In this document: piece by piece, positions 11,309 to 22,261 of the stretch
Layout: each line of letters begins with the position of its first letter
How positions within the stretch are numbered: position 1 is the stretch's first letter
From: Brachypodium distachyon
Taxonomy: Eukaryota; Streptophyta; Magnoliopsida; Poales; Poaceae
Length of the DNA stretch: 64,000 bases
Direction: 5' to 3'
Assembly (NCBI RefSeq): GCF_000005505.3
Contig: NC_016133.3
Coordinates: 13,888,001-13,952,000 of the forward strand
Translations under genes and position numbers: made by a program
The notes under the pieces: generated by a model
Databases searched by the model: none
The model's input: only the letters and a program-made list of their open reading frames with translations
What the model was told of the DNA's origin: nothing

Positions 11309-12110
11309 ACAACCCGCAGCCGCCGCCACTGCCGACGACCGTGACGTCCTGCTGCTCCTGCGCGCTTCCTGCCACACCACGGGTTCATCTCGCGAACAGA
11401 CCTCCGGCGGTGAAGAGCCTGACAGAGCGTACGACGCGGCGGCCGTGCAGCTGTGTGGGGCGGGGGCCAAAACCAGCTTCAAGGTCAAGCAACCCGTGGC
11501 CAGCATCGTTAATGCCGAGGAGGCCCTGCTCCAGCGCGTCTACTATCAGGACAAGGACGCCGTTGTGTTGTCTGACGAAGAGACGGACATTGTCGGCGAT
11601 CAATGGGAGGTCTGCTCTCAACACCTGGTGCAGCCACGGGTGATGGGGCTGGTGAACTCCAAAGTTCAGGCCAGGACAAGGGAGCCGGCGAGTCCAGAGT
11701 CCTTGGTGGCGTTCCATGGTGATCACCAGCATCGGCTGAATCCACTGTGGCTCAACTGCTTTGGTACCGCCGAGGAAGCTGCGGGAGGCTACGACACGGA
11801 GGCCACCAAGCTGCACAGCGTGGTGGCACAAACCAACTTCAAGTAACCTGTAGCCGCTAATGACAGTGGCACCCTCCTCCCCTCCATAAGCTATGATTAC
11901 ACCAGTGATGACCCGCTGCTGGCACTCCTCAACGACTTCCCAGAACAGCCAGCACTCAGCGATTTCCTGGAACAGCCAGTGGTTCTCAACGCCTTCCTAG
12001 AACAGCCGGGGTTCAACCTTCTTTTGGAGAACATCATCCCAGTGGTGCAGCTTGATGATCTCAGGATCAACTTACCACCGACAGGGTGGCAGCTGGTTGA
12101 AGCTTTCTGA
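11309..12110 (+). pseudogene. AP2/ERF-like transcription factor relic
   Basis: One frame, open from 11309 to a TAA at 11844-11846 and open again to a TGA at 12108-12110, carries two copies of the C-terminal half of an AP2/ERF domain. The first is EEPDRAYDAAAVQL then GAGAKTSF. The second is FGTAEEAAGGYDTEATKL ending AQTNF. This matches the family pattern TAEEAARAYDxAAxxLxGxxAKxNF. The N-terminal DNA-contacting strands (GVRQRPWG type) are missing. After the TAA the same frame has an acidic tail with three repeats of the form LxxFxEQP. The relic starts about 45 bp after the last NLR-B exon and on the same strand. It looks like a decayed gene with an internal duplication. A working DNA-binding domain is unlikely. 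Confidence 0.65.
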
Positions 12111-13996
12111 ACGACATGGACTTTACCTGATGTGGTGGCTTAGCAATTGCAGATGTGGAAATGCTCTTGTCTTTGTTGGGGTTGGCTTGCTGCTTATGAA
12201 TGTTAACAAGTGTGGCTTAACAAACAGGTGCCTGAAATTTTCTCATGCTTCAGTCACTATTTTGGCCCTTTGGATTATCATCCAATGGCTGCAAATCTCT
12301 TTTTGACTCCTTTGTGGGTAGAAGGAAACACCAACATATCACCCAGATAGGGCGAAGTCCGTCAGCTGAATAATACAGATTTAGTGTTGGCTTTATTTAG
12401 TATGGAAAAGTTGAGTCAGGAGTGTGCTCTTACATACTCCCTCCCTCTCATAGTGACGAGATATTACATGTATCTAGATGCTTTTTAGGTATAGATACAT
12501 CTATATTTGGGCAAATTTGAGTCACTTGATATGGGACGGAGTGAGTATATGACTCTAGCCTAATTATGGCATTATGCGTGTTATTATTATCAACTCTAGA
12601 AAGAAAATTTATGATGACAGATTATCCTTGTTACTATTATCAACTGTAGAAAGGATATTTGACCATCCATTTTGTAGGTTTACTTTTGTGGAGAACAACT
12701 TAGAACATAGCAAAACTGGGTCTCCTATTTGCTATAATGAAGATGCACTTTGGGTTTGCTAGAGGTGTGTGACTTGGGCCTTCGAGTTGTACTACCAGTT
12801 AAGTTCTCCAAAATCATTATTTTGGGTAGCTGAGAAAAATGGTTTGTACTGTTAATTGATGCATGACTGAGTACATGTTGCATAAGTGCGCTTGATTCTT
12901 GGTGCATTTTAAGTCCTGAAATATGATCTATATGAAGAGAAAATAATTTAAGAGGCATCATCAGTACTGGCATTATGAGTAATAGTTGTACAAAAACAAC
13001 TTGAGATATGGCTGAGCGGTACAAAATGTTTGATTTTAGTTGCTTAGAATGTTTATGCATTCAGTCACAGCGGTATAATGAGACATGTAGATGTTTCGAT
13101 CATGTCCATCATTTCATAGAACAAGATCAAGCACCAAGTTTCCCTACCCTCAAACCTGAACAAATGACATCAGGAATCAAAAAAGAAATTCGAGAAAACG
13201 GATAAGAGTTCTGCTTTGCTTAAGTGATAGAGATTATGCTCTGCAAACAAAGAACTTACCAAATCTACTCAACACTCAAACAACAGCATCAGGTCCAGCT
13301 TTTAATTACTTGCAAGCTAATGTAAATGTCTTACAAACAACCACAGACTACACCGGCGCTGGGTTTACCAACACAACCTACACAGAGGACTAAAATGTAA
13401 ACAAAGTGCTGGAAGAGTCAAGTGCTTTGGAAACAAAGTGTTGTGGGCTGGATCTAAGGTTGTAGTCATGATAGGTTGGACGGGGCAACCACGCCGCGCT
13501 ACTGCGGCACAAGGCGCAGAAGCAAGAGGTGAGAAGCTGAAAAATTAGATTGATAATTTCTGCTTGCTTTATTGAACGTCTCGTAAGAGTTATAAATAGT
13601 TAATACAACTTCAAGTAAAAGGAAGAAACTTTAAACAGATCAAGTCGGCAGGATAACTTTCTTCGGGACAAAAACTTTTCGACTTAGATCCCAAGTCTAA
13701 CTCTTTAAACGACTATGACACGACGAACTATGGTTGCGGAGCCGCTGCAGGAGCCATGCGCTGGTAATGCGACCCCACGTGACAAAAAGTGACCCCACAT
13801 GACAAAAAGTTTGCAAGAAATGAAGTCTAGGTACGGAACGGCATGACACCGCTTCCTTTAATTATTACAGGGAAAGCAAATTCCAACGGGAAAATCTGAA
13901 TGCTTAATCATCTCCTTCACCATCCGGCGACAGAAGTAGAGCAGCATATAAAACCGACAATAAACCTTTACAGTACCATAGCAACCAGCAGGCACC
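12111..13996. other. Intergenic between NLR-B/ERF relic and NLR-C
   Basis: No gene was recognised. It contains one Stowaway-like MITE (12435-12547) and a 20-base direct repeat (gaccccac.tgacaaaaagt) near 13770-13810. The two flanking NLR genes converge on this segment. Confidence 0.5.
12435..12547. mobile_element. Stowaway-like MITE
   Basis: 113 bp with ends tactccctccctctca and gatatgggacggagtgagta around the usual atgtatctagatg / atagatacatct hairpin core. Confidence 0.8.
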
Positions 13997-14121
13997 TCAA
14001 CGGCGAATGAGGTAGCAATCGCTGGTGGTGTGCATCAGCCATTTGCCCTGTTTGAAACATCCGAAAGGAAATGAACATGAGGATTGGAGTAATACCGAGT
14101 GTCACAAACAGAGTAATAATG

Positions 14122-14220
14122 TGCTCCCTCCGTCCCATATTAAGTATGAATGTATCTATACTCAAAAAACGTTTAGACACATGTAATATTTCATCAATTA
14201 ATATGGAACGGAGAGAGTAG
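14122..14220. mobile_element. Stowaway-like MITE beside NLR-C exon 3
   Basis: About 99 bp, gctccctccgtcccatatt against aatatggaacggagagagtag, with the acacatgtaatatttc core. It lies in the short last intron of NLR-C (14048-14491). Confidence 0.8.
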
Positions 14221-16537
14221 TACGGAGTAGTATCAAATGATTGAGAGGGAACATGCATGGCACGGAGTTTGGAGGATAAAGAACTTGCAAGCACCCTTAT
14301 GAGACATGCTGCAAGCCGCCATTAGTTGCCACCATGCTCCTCAATTTGAAGACTTCCAATCTTCTCAGTCAGTGCGGCACACTCTCGTTTGTATTGCCAC
14401 TTCAAAACACAAGAACGAAATTAAAACAAAGCCCATGCAATAGTGACTGAAGAAATCTAATCAGTGCCGGCAGTTATGGCAGAGGACTTACGGTTTCTGT
14501 AAAATGTCTACACTCTGCTTGACGTTTATTAGGACGCACAATTGAGACAGTGGGATGGTTGGGAAGTGTCCCGACGGCAGCTTTGATAAGACTTTCAACC
14601 TCATCTCCCGTGCCAGACCAGACAAGAATAGAGACATGAACCTTGGTGAGAGCATAGAGGTGCTGGATGCCGAGATCAGAAGGAGCGCCATTCAGGCACT
14701 TCGTCGTATGCGGCTTAAATGTAAGCTTGAGGTCCTCAAGCTTAGGCATCGATCCCGCTTCAAACTCCAACGCGGTACCACAATACTCAATTTCCAGGTT
14801 CAAATATTGCAAACTTGTGAACAACCCACCACGGATGAAGATCCTTCCATTTCTGCCATAATGAGTCTTTAGTTTGAGAAAAACCAAAGCGGGTGTTGCC
14901 CCAAGGATATGAACATCTTCCGGTCTCAGGCAATGCACAGAGAGTTCCAATTCCCTGAGACTTCCAAGCGATCTTATCCAGCTTGGAACCTTGTCAATGT
15001 AAAATACAGATATGTAGAGCTTCTGAAGTTCACGAGTAGTAGGGCACCATGCTTCAAGTGACAGTGGGCCATTGTATGGATATTCATCACTGTAGCTTAT
15101 TGCAAGATGATGAAAGCTGTTTGAAGATAACAGAGTTCCCACATAATCATGAATATCGTCCCAATCTCTTTTATTTGGTGACCCCATGTTAAGCAAATAA
15201 TTCGCAACTGTTACACTCAAAGTCTTTAGCTTGGTTAGCTGACGTAATTCTAGCAGAGATTTTCCTAGTTCGGAATCAACACCAAACCCCTCTACCTCTT
15301 CCAAGCTCTGCATCTGCCCAATTATTCCACCTCGAAACGGAGTGCCCATAGGAACATATAGACGGGCCAATCGTTGAAGCCCTGTAATAGTTGACGGCAC
15401 TTCGTCGATGTGCGTGTCTTGTACATCCAGTGTTTCCAAATACTGAAGGCCTCTGATTTTTTCTGGAAACTCAGTTATGGAATCTGATCTGATACGCAAA
15501 TACTTGAGAAGAAAGAACTTGTCAATATATGCAAGATGATGGTTTTTTAACTTCCGGCATTCTCCTAGATCCAACACGCGAAGAGCTGGGGAATCCAGCA
15601 TAGAATTTTGCACGAAATCCCCAAATACAGTGAGTGATCTAATGTGAGAGAGATCGCCTCTTCTTGCAGATATGGTAGCCATTTCACTGTTGTAACTCAT
15701 GATACTAAGCCTGCGAGCCTTGTAACCTGAAACCTGCCCCTGTTCTAGATCATCAAATGAAGTCACAAAATTCTCTTCAGTGGCCTTGCATGTGATGAAA
15801 TCAAGGACAAAATCGTGTACTCGGCATGCCTGTGCCTGTCCATAGTTAACATCAACCGGAAGGATCAAGCTTCTATTGATGAGCTCGTTAAAATAACCCT
15901 CGCCTATTTCATATGCACTCTGTTCTTTTCTTTTTGACCGGGTGAACCCTTGTGTTTTATGAATGAATCCTTCAGCGATCCACCTATTTATCAAAGTCTG
16001 CTTGTAGATCACATAATCTTCTGGGAACACACTCAAGTATAACAAACAAGTTCTCAGATGCTGAGGAAGATCAAAGTAACTCAGAGATAATATCCTGCTC
16101 ATGTCTTCAGCCCTCGGATCATTTGCAAGTACAGAACCAATAGACGCTAGAACGTTATTCCATGCATCTTCTGCAGTTTTACCGGCCAACAAACTAGACA
16201 AAGTAATGATAGCCAATGGTAGACCAGCACATTTTTCCAAAACCTTCTTAGATACTTGTTCCAGATGAGAGTACTCTTCATAGCATGAATCCTTAGCACC
16301 GAATGCTCTTTCAAAGAACAACCTTTTGGAGTCAGGAAAAGTAAGGGGCTCCATTTTATAATAATAACCGCCTTGTGAAGAAGAATGTGATGCAACAGCA
16401 GCTTTACGTGTTGTAGCGATAATCCTGCTTCCACAGTTATTATCCTTCAATGCAAGCCAGATAGTATTCCATGCATCTGTGCCCCCATACATCATCAATT
16501 ACAATTAAGTACCTGCCACGTGATTTTAACAACGGGT

Positions 16538-16783
16538 TACTCCCTCCATTTCACAAAGGTTGGCGTATTTCGTTTCGTTAAGACAAGCCTTTGACCAAAA
16601 ATTACTCTATAAATATGTAAGTTATATGATACGAAATCATGATCATTAGCAAGAACTTTTAAAAACGAATCCATTGATATAAATTTCATGTATGAAAAAA
16701 ATACATATCAATAGAGTTTTCATTGGTCAAAGGCTTGTCTTAACAAAACAAAATACGCCAACCTTTGTGAAATGGAGGGAGTA
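16538..16783. mobile_element. 246-bp hairpin MITE in NLR-C intron 1
   Basis: Almost the whole element is one inverted repeat, starting tactccctccatttcacaa and ending ttgtgaaatggagggagta, with the mirrored pair aagacaagcctttgacca / tggtcaaaggcttgtctt. A second copy sits at 35696-35940 in polymerase intron 4. The TA-flanked ctccctcc ends fit the Stowaway (Tc1/mariner) group; the body differs from the roughly 115-bp elements elsewhere in the window. Confidence 0.85.
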
Positions 16784-17148
16784 CTCCTTAAGGTTAAAAT
16801 TGCATGCAAACTTGCATAACACTAGATACGGCTAGCTAGCTGACGAAATGCTGATGTGCAATGCTTAAATGCTATCTATATGAATGCATAGATCTTCAGG
16901 TGGGATCCTCTCTCACTCTGATGAAAATTGCATAGGTAACTTTGTCTCGACAAATACTTCTATGATATTTTAATTCCATTTTAAGATATACCACAAGGGA
17001 TATTCCACTGACTTCATATCTAAATCATGCTAATGATTATAACAGGAAATGAAAGCATTTCTATACAAAAGGTACATAATTTTAGTTCCTAATTGTTCAT
17101 TTCTACTGGGCGAGGTATGATTACTCTGTCGCGTGTGTGGTAGTTGTA

Positions 17149-17700
17149 CTTTTTTTTTTGCTCCAAGAACTGGCAGAGGCACTGCCGTTCAATTAGAAGA
17201 AGAGGGTAATATTTACAGGCAAGTAGGCAACGGTTTGAAAAGGGTCAAGCCGTCCAAAAACAAGCTACCAAGCCTTTTTAACTTCAACCTTGCCGTCGTG
17301 GGTCCTCCTTTTTTCAATGAGGTTGAGAAACACCTGCGTAGCAGCCATCTTCTCTTTCAGGTTAGCAACGTCCTAGGGCAGCCACAGATGAACTCTGAGA
17401 TCCAGGAGGAAGGGCTCAATTTTTTCAAGTGCTTCCATGGTGATAGATCATAGATTCAACCATCGTGTCTGGTTTTAGTGGTGGGCACCAAGGACAGACG
17501 GTTGTGGTACCAAGATGATATGGGATCAAGAATCAGGGAGGTCAGGGAGGATATCAGAATGGGAATTAGGACTTGGAGTGAAACCAGTGAGGTTCGCGCT
17601 CTATCGTACGCTGGTGCTCGCCCCCTGCTGTCTCAACAAGGCTGTGAACAACCCAATGAGGCAAGTATCTAATTTATTGATCGATGGTTCCTAAATCTTA
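17149..17700 (-). mobile_element. Possible LINE 3' fragment in NLR-C intron 1
   Basis: A T-run at 17150-17158 is followed by gctccaagaactggcagagg, a sort of sequence seen at the poly-A end of grass LINEs read in reverse. The downstream 500 bp has short open stretches but no recognisable domain. No target-site duplication was found, so the call is weak. Confidence 0.3.
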
Positions 17701-18352
17701 ATACAATCTGCCTCTGTATTTTATTGATCGGAGATACCAGGATAACTTTTTTTTAGATCAATAAACCAAGATAACTTTTTTTTACTAAACATACCAAGAT
17801 AACTTGTAAAACAAGACGGCTCCTACTAGACATGGAAATGGAAAAGAAACACTTCATCATATCTATAATATTCCTAAATATAGCTTGGGTCTTCCTTGAC
17901 AGCCCGGAAGTGGTCACAGATGATGCCTTGGGTTTGGGTCTGCGGCTGTAAGGTTGCCCTATTCATAACAAGTCTTGCTCATTTGACCACGTGAGCGACA
18001 ACTGTCTAGCCACACCGATGTCGAGACCCGCCCTGAATTCCAAATAAGGCGATAAGGCCAGTTGATCCAGGTGTTGGACGTATAACATCCTAATTTTTCC
18101 TTGGTTGGGTAAGGCATATATATTATTAAATTATATTATTATTACATTTCTTTTGTATTAACGGATTTTACCAAGTCATGGAGTCTTCATTTCCCTAAGT
18201 AATTTAAAACCTGATGGCCTAACCTTCAACTTTGTTAATAAAGGCGAAGATATATCTATTAAGACAAATAAATTAATAATTAAAACTTAAAAGAAATTAT
18301 TTATGGATAATCATTACAAATAAAATCCCATAGGAAATTCCCTAGTATCAAT

Positions 18353-18754
18353 GGGATATTTTATAAAGTGTCCCTTCTTACTTGGGCAGTTGCCCCAACA
18401 GGACTAAGTATTTTGCACTTTCTAAAACAACCAAGTTACTTCTCTCATTTGATAAGATGCTCTCGTTCCATGTTTATGCTTAGTTTTCCTATAAAATACC
18501 CCACTAGGACATGAACTTTCAGGTTTAACTGTATGAAGATGGCAAAAGAGAGAGAGGATTGAGTCAAAGATCAAATTGGAATTGGGGAATTTCATGTCCA
18601 AGATCATTAGTTGAGAGGTTTGTTTCTTCATTAAACCAAATCAGGGCATTTTATCAAAATGAGAGAAGTAACTTGGGGTATTTTAGAAAGTATAAAGTAC
18701 TTAGTCCTTTTGGGGCAACTGCCCAAGTAATAAGGGCATTTTTTCAAATATCCC
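18353..18754. mobile_element. 402-bp TIR element in NLR-C intron 1
   Basis: The first and last roughly 100 bases are inverted copies. gggatattt, acttgggcagttgcccca, ggactaagta and aagttacttctctcat occur in order at the left, and their complements in reverse order at the right. The middle has no coding content. The superfamily was not assigned because target-site duplications are unclear. Confidence 0.75.
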
Positions 18755-19669
18755 TATTAATAAAGTACTAAATTAACGCAGTCAAAATTGTGACCGAAAT
18801 AAGGGTATGAAAATCTGAGCATGTCATTTGGAAATAAACTGAAACTGAGTATAAAGGAGTGATGAGGCTTACCTTTTGTCTTGGAGGTAATTTCTGATTC
18901 TATCGATGAGTTGTGTCGCATCATCATCCGATGCATAGTCATTGATCCCCACACCTTTAGCTATGTCTCTCAGAATCTTTTTTATATCAGGTTTTCGAGA
19001 AACCGATACAAAAGCTGTACAAGAAAATTGGTGTTTAATTGTATGATAGACTTGGTTTGCAAGAGTGGTCTTACCAAGACCTCCAGCGCCAACAATTGAC
19101 AGCACTTTAAGCTCCGTCGAAGAAATATTCCTCTGGAACCACTGAAGCATATCATCCTTAGGACCGTCGATGCTGACAAGTTTATGAACCTCCTCATAAA
19201 GCGCTGGCAAACGAGGGTCAATGGCAGAATTACTTGAGTCGGGTGTTTGCCGGATTTTATACCTCTTGTGTCTGTCGCTTGTTTCAATTAAACGTCTCTT
19301 GATTTCTTCGATCTCGTTGCCGATCTTAACACGAGGTTTGAGCTTCGTCAACTTGTCAATGTACTTCTTGAAGCTCGTAGATCCATGACGCGATAGCTCA
19401 ACAAGAGCCATGAAGTCATCGATGCAATCCTCCGTGTCGAAGGACAGCTCGCGGACATTGTCCCTCCAGACTTTCACATCGCCTTCGAGTTGCTCCGCTT
19501 CAGCAAGCGTCTCTAGTGCAGCCTCCATGCTGCGCATCTCATCTCTTAGGAGCTGGGCATCACGATGAACGCTTTTGAACTTGGCGTACTCTTTCTCCAG
19601 CAGCGTGGTGGGCTTGGAGAGGAGCGGCTTCATCACCCCCGTGGCAATGCCCATGAGAGCAACCTCCAT

Positions 19670-19992
19670 TGCTCTCTGCCACCAGCGAGCTGAATTTTTG
19701 CTATGTGAGGTTTCAGGATGTGGGAGTTGGATATGTGATGTGGTTGTGTGGGAGCTGGAGATCTGATGTGGTGGGTGGGAGCAAGAGGCTGCTTGAATGA
19801 AGACTTCTACTGGCAGTTCAGTGAAGTCTCTGGTCCATATTTAATATGGTAGAGATCAAGACAACTCTTTTTCTTTATCAACCTCCTAACTAATCTGTTT
19901 TGTTTAACTTTGTCTAGCCGGGACCTTCCCCTAGTTGACAACTGCAAATGAATGCGTCAGCTACTCAGCTTACTCCCGTTACAATAACAAAA
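19670..19992. promoter_or_regulatory. NLR-C 5' flank
   Basis: Upstream region of NLR-C (minus strand), with the short repeat gatgtggttgtgtgggagctgg / gatgtggtgggtggga. No TATA box was assigned with confidence. It ends at a Mutator-like element. Confidence 0.35.
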
Positions 19993-20474
19993 GGGAAAAT
20001 TGGCCACAAGACACCGTTATTTTACGGCCTTTGCTGAAAAACACCGTTGGATTATGTCTTTGCCCAGTACCATTACAATTTCGTGGTCATTTGCAACAAC
20101 ACATCGTCTGACCCAGAACAGAAAGTTTGACTTTTTTTTTTCGGATGACCTTTTGTGCTTCGGAGGATGATTTTGAACATTTGTTTTCTCAAATTGAAAT
20201 ATTGAACCAAAAAGAAGTATGTATGTGCCAACTTTGAACATTATTTGATTACAAAAATATGTTTCGGAAGAAAAGAAAGAAGTGAGTTAGGAAAATATCA
20301 GGAGGTAAGATGGTAATTTGTCGTGGAAAAAGTCAAACTTTCTGTTTTAATCCAAGCGATGTGTTGTATCAAATGATCACGAAATTGTAATGGTACTGGG
20401 CAAAGACGCAATCCGGCAGTATGTTTCGGCAAAGGCCGTAAAATAACAGTGTCATGTGGCCAATTTTTCTCTCA
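19993..20474. mobile_element. Mutator-like MITE with about 130-bp TIRs
   Basis: The left arm gggaaaattggccac.. with ttattttacggcctttgc, cagtaccattacaatttcgt and gacttttt is mirrored at the right by aaaaagtcaaac, acgaaattgtaatggtactg, gcaaaggccgtaaaataa and gtggccaatttttc. The 14-base word ttacaataacaaaa occurs directly before (19979-19992) and after (20475-20488) the element. Long TIRs fit Mutator-derived elements, whose usual target duplication is about 9 bp. Confidence 0.8.
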
Positions 20475-20488
20475 TTACAATAACAAAA

Positions 20489-21599
20489 CAGTAGTACATG
20501 GGACTTTTTCGCAAATAAGAAACTACTAAGGAGCTTGAAGCGTAATTTTGCTAGTAACTACATAGACACGTCATCATTGACTTGACGTAGGATTAGCATA
20601 CCACTACTATAACCTGAAATATGACAATTAAATAAATATAGATAATATGTAGTACATGCGTACAGATCAGCAGAAATTTATTTAACATAGGTTGTAACCC
20701 TACAGTGCATTAGTGCAGAAATCAAACATTGCTACAAAAGCACGGATAGGACCAAAATAATTCCAAAACAGATGTTTTTTCCAACAAAAGTGTACGTATG
20801 ATATTAGTACAAAAGGTAAAGGAAACATATTTTTAGCACACACATTTGTAAGTTTTGCCGATCAAAGTGGATTACTCATTCAGATTGACACGCCTTGAAT
20901 TTGTTAATTTGATAATCCATATGGCCATCATGTGCAAAAGATAGTGAAAACAAAATTTTATTGGCATAGATCTAGAGGAGACAAAAATACAGTATTGCTA
21001 TTTAGACAAAATACAGCACGTCACTTCAAAAAGTAAGGCAATTTGAGATAGTTTTATGTGCTTTAGGAAGCAGTGAAGAATCTTTCAGCCGCTCAATGCT
21101 ACGCATGTGATTAGCACATGGGTCACCGAATTAACAAAGGCACGCCTGGAGTGAGTAATTCAGCTCAATCAGCTAAACTGACGAATCTAAGTACCAGCAG
21201 AATAGTATCATTTCTAGATTTGGTAGTAAAACTATATTTGTTTAATTGTGAAATTTTTTTCATCCTTCAGCTGCTCGCTATTGCTGCACCGTGTCACACT
21301 CGTTCACAAAAACTATGCACAAAGAACAACAGGCACCTTTATCTAACCTTCATTATATCCAATAACAGTACATGGTGAGCTGCTAACAAATGATATCTAA
21401 CAGTTTTGGGACATGCATGATACACAGGAATTAGAGACAAGCAATTTGAGAACGTATAAAATACCTCTAATCCGACAGGTTGCAGAATGTATTCCTTCAA
21501 ACAATAGATGTGCCATGTGCAAGAATAACAAAATGTGCAAAATCTGAATTGAACGACAACTTGCAAAGTCCAAATGTAGCAATGATTGATCCGAGGAAA
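20489..21599. other. Intergenic, nothing recognised
   Basis: AT-rich sequence between a Mutator-like element and the PPCS relic. No open frame with recognisable protein similarity. Weak similarity to PPCS intron sequence may begin near 21450. Confidence 0.4.
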
Positions 21600-21957
21600 T
21601 GGATATGCTGTGTAATACCTGAGGCACTCAAATATAGTGGTGAAACGATCAAAGGAAGTTTCAGCACCAGGTCTTCAGAATTTACCTGAAATTAGAAGAA
21701 CATGGCACTGATCACAGAAACATGTGAATTTGCTTGTGGCGGCAATGCGTCAGAACATGACACTGAAGTCATTCTGATTTAAGGAAATCAGGGATATTAC
21801 AGATGGATTGAGTTCAGTCTGCATTAGTTTGATACTTCAGGATTACAATCTTTAAACCGTGAATCTCTGATTATTCAGTACCTTGGAAAAATAAGTTGCA
21901 ACTATTCTGGGAGCAAAAAAAACTACAGTAAGGCTGTTTGCTTCCACTGCAAAGCTG
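21600..21957 (-). pseudogene. PPCS relic beside NLR-D
   Basis: Two pieces resemble exons of the intact PPCS gene at 25782-28947, in the same order and strand. The complement of 21620-21690 contains ctgaaacttcctttgatc and a TATTTGAGT..CTCAGGTATT end, like exon 6 ([13 protein letters not shown]). The segment tacagtaaggctgtttgcttccactg at about 21925-21950 resembles exon 4 (GSKQPYCRF). The intervening sequence also aligns by eye with PPCS intron sequence. Frames are not kept. The relic ends where the NLR-A/NLR-D homology starts. Confidence 0.6.
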
Positions 21958-22261
21958 GTGTCCTCACTACTTCATACACTGACATTCATAACTGAAACAA
22001 AATCTGCCCGCAAACAGTTACAGCAAGGCAAGAACAACTCAGCTGCGTTAGCATCCCAAAATGCAGCAACCAAAATAGAGAAGAATATGAAAATGACAGC
22101 AATCTGAACACTACAGTACAACCAGCAGGCACCTTGACAGCAAACGATCTCAACAACATGAAAGACTCAACATCAGGTCCACCTAATTATAGAGGAAGAA
22201 GACTGAACAGGAACTCTAGCAACATCAACAGAGCATCAATTCCAGTTGTCTTCGAAAAAAC

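Larger units (their letters stand above)
13997..19669 (-). pseudogene. NLR-C: CC-NB-LRR immune receptor gene, frameshifted in kinase-2
   Basis: CNL-class receptor. Exon 1 (19669-18873) starts MEVALMGIATG, with EDCIDDF in the CC domain and the P-loop GAGGLGKTT. Intron 1 is 2.36 kb (18872-16513) and holds at least two transposable elements. Exon 2 (16512-14492) carries RIIATTR, CAGLPLAI, LSVFPED, a VHDFVLDF motif and LRRs. Intron 2 (GAAACC|gtaagt to aaacag) leads to exon 3 (14047-13997), which encodes GKWLMHTTSDCYLIRR. Directly after the acceptor the kinase-2 codons read GAT GAT GTA TGG GGG CAC. One extra G in a run of five (about 16471-16475) shifts the frame, and the rest of NB-ARC and the LRRs stay open in the other frame. 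Without the shift the product would be about 955 aa. This is a pseudogene or a one-base sequence error in a homopolymer. Confidence 0.85.

Noticed and set aside
11385..11831. Minus-strand open frame across the ERF relic
   Set aside because: The plus-strand frame carries recognisable AP2 halves; this is its shadow.
11239..12110. Functional NLR with an integrated AP2 domain
   Set aside because: The exon 3 frame ends at 11265 and a TGA (11306-11308) precedes the AP2-like frame; only a transcript could revive the idea.
14555..14872. Plus-strand open frame within NLR-C exon 2
   Set aside because: Complement of the LRR coding sequence; the minus strand holds the NLR motifs.
16538..16783. Long hairpin as a microRNA precursor
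   Set aside because: The same hairpin occurs at 35696-35940 with MITE termini, so a mobile element explains it.
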